DNA of 8,030 bases. Source: Nitrospirota bacterium (GTDB taxonomy: Bacteria > Nitrospirota > Nitrospiria > Nitrospirales > UBA8639). Numbering within the stretch: the stretch's first letter is position 1; each line of letters starts with the position of its first letter. The notes below the pieces were generated by a model. The model was not told where the DNA came from. It made no database searches and saw only the letters and a list, made by a program, of their open reading frames with translations. The translations under genes were made by a program, and so were the position numbers. The DNA lies in the NCBI GenBank assembly GCA_029865515.1, contig JAOUGQ010000125.1:1-8030 (forward strand), in the 5' to 3' direction. Of this stretch, positions 5,867-8,030 are shown piece by piece.

Positions 5867-6862
5867 CTAGGGTTTGTTGGCGATGTCTTCAATCACCTGA
5901 TGCAAGCCGGCGGTCACGCGTGCGAAATGGTCATAGTGAATATGATCAGGCGTATCGTGAGCCGTGTGGTAGTAGGGATCTCGAAACAGTGCGGTATCGG
6001 TGACCATGATGGCCGGGAATCCTTCTTTCCAGAATGCCCAATGGTCGGACCAACCCACCCCGGGCAACCATCCGAACAACGCCGCACCTTCCGAAGGAAA
6101 TTGTGTGTGCTGCCGGAAGTTTCCAACTGCCCGCTGCACCCAATCGCTGTTCGCGAGATTGCTCACAAACCCGATAAAATTTCCTGTTGACGGGTAGATA
6201 AGACTGAGTGGCGGGGGGTAACTTTGACTGCCAAGAGCTTCCGAATAATACCCGATGGTTTCGAGGCTGAGCATGAGGACGAGGCGTTCATTGCGCTGAC
6301 GGCTGCGCTTGGCATAAACCCAACTGCCCATGTCTTGGGTTTGAAAGAAAGGAGGTTCCTCGTTGACGAAGGCGACAAATCTGATGGTGCGTGATGCCGG
6401 TGCATGGGCGAACTGTCTGGCCAAAACCAACATCGCCGCCACCCCCGTGCCATTATCATTTGCGCCGGGACTTCCTTTAACAGAATCATAGTGTGCGCCA
6501 ATAATCAGAATATCTTCCGGTCGATCAGTGCCACGTACTTCCACTTCGATGTTTTCGCAGGTTGTTCCGGAGACGTCGAATGCTTGTTTGCGGACAACAT
6601 ATCCGGTCGATTCGAATTCAGCGCGAATGTATTCCGCCGCGAGCAGAAGTTGGTCGTAGTGAAAAAGATTGCGCTCGCCGATTTGCCCGCTAAGCGTGTG
6701 CACATGCGTGTGGAGTTCCTGCTCCAAAGCCCGCTCCTCGTCGGTCGCTGGTGGCAACGCTCCTTGATAACTACTTCCTGGCATCCTGATCACGATAGCC
6801 CATCCTCCGACACAGACTAAACCCAAAATTCCGACGATTATGCCCCATCTGCCAACTTTCAC
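5867..6862 (-). CDS. Membrane-anchored M28-family zinc metallopeptidase
   Basis: This is an M28 (aminopeptidase Y/S-like) di-zinc exopeptidase. Numbering from the GTG at 6862 (331 residues), one hydrophobic segment at about 7-25 anchors it, with the catalytic domain outside the cytoplasm. Family motifs are complete: GAHYDSV (H124), GANDNGTG (D136), VNEEPPFF (general-base E168, ligand E169), SLETIGYY (E201) and PYYHTAHDTPD (H299 as the last zinc ligand). WSDHWAFWKEGFPAIMVTDTA before the last motif is also typical. M28 enzymes remove N-terminal residues or act on glutaminyl, glutamate or signal peptides; the substrate here is unknown. The frame opens at TTG 6880, but only the GTG at 6862 has a Shine-Dalgarno (GAGGA, 8 nt away), so I prefer it. 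A candidate promoter lies about 60 bp upstream, suggesting its own transcription unit. Confidence 0.93.
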   Translation of the reverse strand: MKVGRWGIIVGILGLVCVGGWAIVIRMPGSSYQGALPPATDEERALEQELHTHVHTLSGQIGERNLFHYDQLLLAAEYIRAEFESTGYVVRKQAFDVSGTTCENIEVEVRGTDRPEDILIIGAHYDSVKGSPGANDNGTGVAAMLVLARQFAHAPASRTIRFVAFVNEEPPFFQTQDMGSWVYAKRSRQRNERLVLMLSLETIGYYSEALGSQSYPPPLSLIYPSTGNFIGFVSNLANSDWVQRAVGNFRQHTQFPSEGAALFGWLPGVGWSDHWAFWKEGFPAIMVTDTALFRDPYYHTAHDTPDHIHYDHFARVTAGLHQVIEDIANKP

Positions 6863-6870
6863 ATTCCTGT

Positions 6871-6875
6871 TCCTC
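6871..6875 (-). promoter_or_regulatory. Ribosome binding site deciding the GTG start of the M28 peptidase
   Basis: GAGGA on the minus strand lies 8 nt before the GTG at 6862. The upstream TTG (6880) and GTG (6877) have no such site, and this motif falls inside the longer frame. Confidence 0.5.
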
Positions 6876-6918
6876 ACCAAGCTTGGATTCGGTCACGAGA
6901 AAAAAACGGCATAGATAC

Positions 6919-6946
6919 ATCATATCCTGACAGGGCCTGATGAGAA
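6919..6946 (-). promoter_or_regulatory. Candidate promoter of the M28 peptidase gene
   Basis: On the minus strand TTCTCA (6946-6941, 4 of 6 matches to the -35 consensus) is followed by a 16-bp spacer and TATGAT (6924-6919, 5 of 6 matches to the -10 consensus). Transcription would begin near 6912, giving a leader of about 50 nt. The same stretch can form a CATCA/TGATG stem (6918-6942), and a run of seven T on the minus strand at 6906-6900 follows, so part of it may instead terminate the methyltransferase transcript. Confidence 0.35.
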
Positions 6947-7000
6947 ATTCGTGTGTTGGAATTTTTCATTGAGGGTACAGGTACATGTCTTTCGCCTCAT

Positions 7001-7891
7001 TCATTGCTCTGCCTTTACCTGTGCTCTGAATCCTGCCACTCCGAGGTGTTCGGTTGACGGCGGAGAAATTCCCGCGCGCCAGGCAGACATGACACAGCGT
7101 TGCGCAACGAGAGGCACGAAAGTTTGGACATCCAGGGAAATGGTTTGCATGAATTGTTCTGCCAATATTTGATCGGTGAAGCATTCATAGACATCATCCA
7201 GAAAGCCGCCCCGAAGCAAGGGGTGAAACAGAAATTCGTCTCCCGGACCTGTGTGCACTTCCAGAGGATATTCCGCGACGTCGATTTTTTCCAATCCGCA
7301 GGCTTCCAACCATTGTCGGGCATCCGCCGCAGAAGGCCGTTCGGCGAGATAGTCGGTGAACCGCTCTCGTTCTTTCGTCAACCCTTGCTGGACCATTTCC
7401 CGGTCAACGCGTTTCCATAAGGAATCAAACGTTCCGAGTGAGGGAAACGTCAGCACCAGTTGGCCGCTAGGCTTGAGGAAATGTACTAATTGCTGAAGGG
7501 CTTCCTGCCGTTGAGGGCGAAAAAACATGAAGGACAAATTGCCCGTAATGCGATCGAACTGGCCCAGATCAGATGGCAACATCCGGACATCCCCATGGCG
7601 AAATTCCAACCAGGGAAAATACGGCCCTTGTACCGCACAGGATCGAACCAGTTGTGCATGATTCAAATCGATTCCGACGACCCGGCCACTTGGTCCGACC
7701 CGATGGGCGAGATGGAAGGCGGGAATCCCATCACCACATGCCACATCCAGTATGGTAGCGCCTTCATAGAGATCCAAGTGGCTCAAGAGGCTTTCGGCAA
7801 AGGGTCTCGACCAGGGATCTTTTTTCGGCAGTTCACACAGCCATGACGGCGGAGACTTCAGAAAGGAGGAATGAGAAGGAGTGGGCATCAT
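7001..7891 (-). CDS. Class I SAM-dependent methyltransferase
   Basis: The 296-residue protein has a Rossmann-type methyltransferase domain in about residues 28-165. Motif I is ILDVACGDGIPAFHLA (D49 to G55), the SAM-binding glycine-rich loop. An acidic residue ends the second strand in VVGIDLN (D75), HGDVRMLP (D101) is motif II, and FDRITGNLSFMFF precedes a helix leading to LKPSGQLVLTFPS. The order is that of the UbiE/BioC/type-11 group. The substrate cannot be told from the sequence. Residues about 170-296 form an additional C-terminal region I do not recognise, perhaps a substrate-binding lid. The start is one of two adjacent ATG codons (7891 or 7888), with GAGGTGA close upstream. No signal peptide; probably cytoplasmic. 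A terminator-like hairpin sits only about 14 nt upstream of the ribosome site, suggesting either read-through control or a very compact promoter. Confidence 0.9.
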   Translation of the reverse strand: MMPTPSHSSFLKSPPSWLCELPKKDPWSRPFAESLLSHLDLYEGATILDVACGDGIPAFHLAHRVGPSGRVVGIDLNHAQLVRSCAVQGPYFPWLEFRHGDVRMLPSDLGQFDRITGNLSFMFFRPQRQEALQQLVHFLKPSGQLVLTFPSLGTFDSLWKRVDREMVQQGLTKERERFTDYLAERPSAADARQWLEACGLEKIDVAEYPLEVHTGPGDEFLFHPLLRGGFLDDVYECFTDQILAEQFMQTISLDVQTFVPLVAQRCVMSAWRAGISPPSTEHLGVAGFRAQVKAEQ

Positions 7892-7894
7892 GAG

Positions 7895-7901
7895 TCACCT
7901 C
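7895..7901 (-). promoter_or_regulatory. Ribosome binding site of the methyltransferase
   Basis: GAGGTGA on the minus strand ends 3 nt before the first ATG (7891) and 6 nt before the second (7888). It is one of the clearest Shine-Dalgarno sequences in the window. Confidence 0.65.
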
Positions 7902-7914
7902 GGCTGACCATCAC

Positions 7915-7937
7915 AAAAAACCCTAGCATTCTTGGGT
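7915..7937 (-). terminator. Candidate intrinsic terminator or attenuator before the methyltransferase gene
   Basis: On the minus strand ACCC (7937-7934) pairs with GGGT (7923-7920), with one A-A mismatch, two further pairs (AG/CT) and an AATG loop, followed directly by TTTTTT ending at 7915. The stem is short and the calculated stability would be modest. It may end transcription of the gene whose tail appears at the right edge, or act as an attenuator in the methyltransferase leader. Confidence 0.45.
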
Positions 7938-8003
7938 CGGCCTATACGAGTGTCCCTTGGACAACTGCCCAGTTTTAAAATGGCTGTTATCCAGGAAGGA
8001 ACC

Positions 8004-8030
8004 TTATTCCAGACGCAGGCGGGCTTTCAT
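8004..8030 (-). CDS. Possible C-terminal tail of a gene running off the right edge
   Basis: The minus-strand frame at the edge reads MKARLRLE followed by TAA (8006-8004). Eight codons cannot identify a gene. The terminator-like hairpin downstream at 7915-7937 and the minus orientation of the next genes make a real gene end plausible, but this could equally be non-coding. Confidence 0.25.
   Translation of the reverse strand: MKARLRLE

Noticed and set aside
5628..5870. Plus-strand open frame of 80 codons in the gap before the PPTase gene
   Set aside because: No Shine-Dalgarno, no recognised motif, and it ends on top of the peptidase stop. A real small hydrophobic protein cannot be excluded but is not supported.
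1..8030. CRISPR arrays, tRNA or rRNA genes, insertion sequences, phage or toxin-antitoxin genes
   Set aside because: Looked for on both strands by eye; no repeat-spacer pattern, cloverleaf, transposase or integrase motif, or paired small genes were found.

Overview
The window looks like an ordinary stretch of chromosome from a Gram-negative bacterium of roughly balanced base composition. Genes with signal peptides, a lipobox and a probable outer-membrane protein support a two-membrane envelope. I have an impression of Nitrospirota (Nitrospira-like), but no marker gene here proves it and I hold it with low confidence. There are no tRNA or rRNA genes, CRISPR arrays, insertion sequences, integrases or toxin-antitoxin pairs.

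Layout, left to right: (1) 1-548 (+), the C-terminal end of a secreted-type Asp-box/BNR beta-propeller protein cut by the left edge. (2) 614-1594 (-), an exported, probably outer-membrane protein of unknown function. (3) 1805-2197 (-), a stand-alone CheY-like receiver protein. (4) 2198-2650, a 453-bp gap with a very AT-rich core (about 31 % GC by hand count over 2281-2520), containing DnaA-box-like 9-mers and a 21-bp-spaced direct repeat. (5) 2651-3136 (-), a small unrecognised protein. (6) 3137-3665, a 529-bp divergent intergenic region rich in short inverted repeats. (7) 3666-4712 (+), a lipoprotein with a glycine-rich C-terminal module. (8) 4709-5458 (-), an Sfp-type 4'-phosphopantetheinyl transferase whose stop overlaps the lipoprotein stop. 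(9) 5459-5866, a gap without a convincing gene. (10) 5867-6862 (-), a membrane-anchored M28 metallopeptidase. (11) 7001-7891 (-), a SAM-dependent methyltransferase. (12) A short minus-strand tail that may be the end of a further gene at the right edge.

The genes do not form an obvious pathway. Most have their own long leader, so they are probably separate transcription units rather than one operon. The common theme is envelope and export (propeller, outer-membrane protein, lipoprotein, anchored peptidase) beside housekeeping or regulatory enzymes. The PPTase activates carrier proteins, but no carrier protein, PKS or NRPS gene lies in the window.

The least explained sequence is non-coding: the origin-like or DnaA-binding AT-rich gap at 2198-2650, and the foldable divergent region at 3400-3620. 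I found no clear new multi-gene system. These two regions are the best leads.
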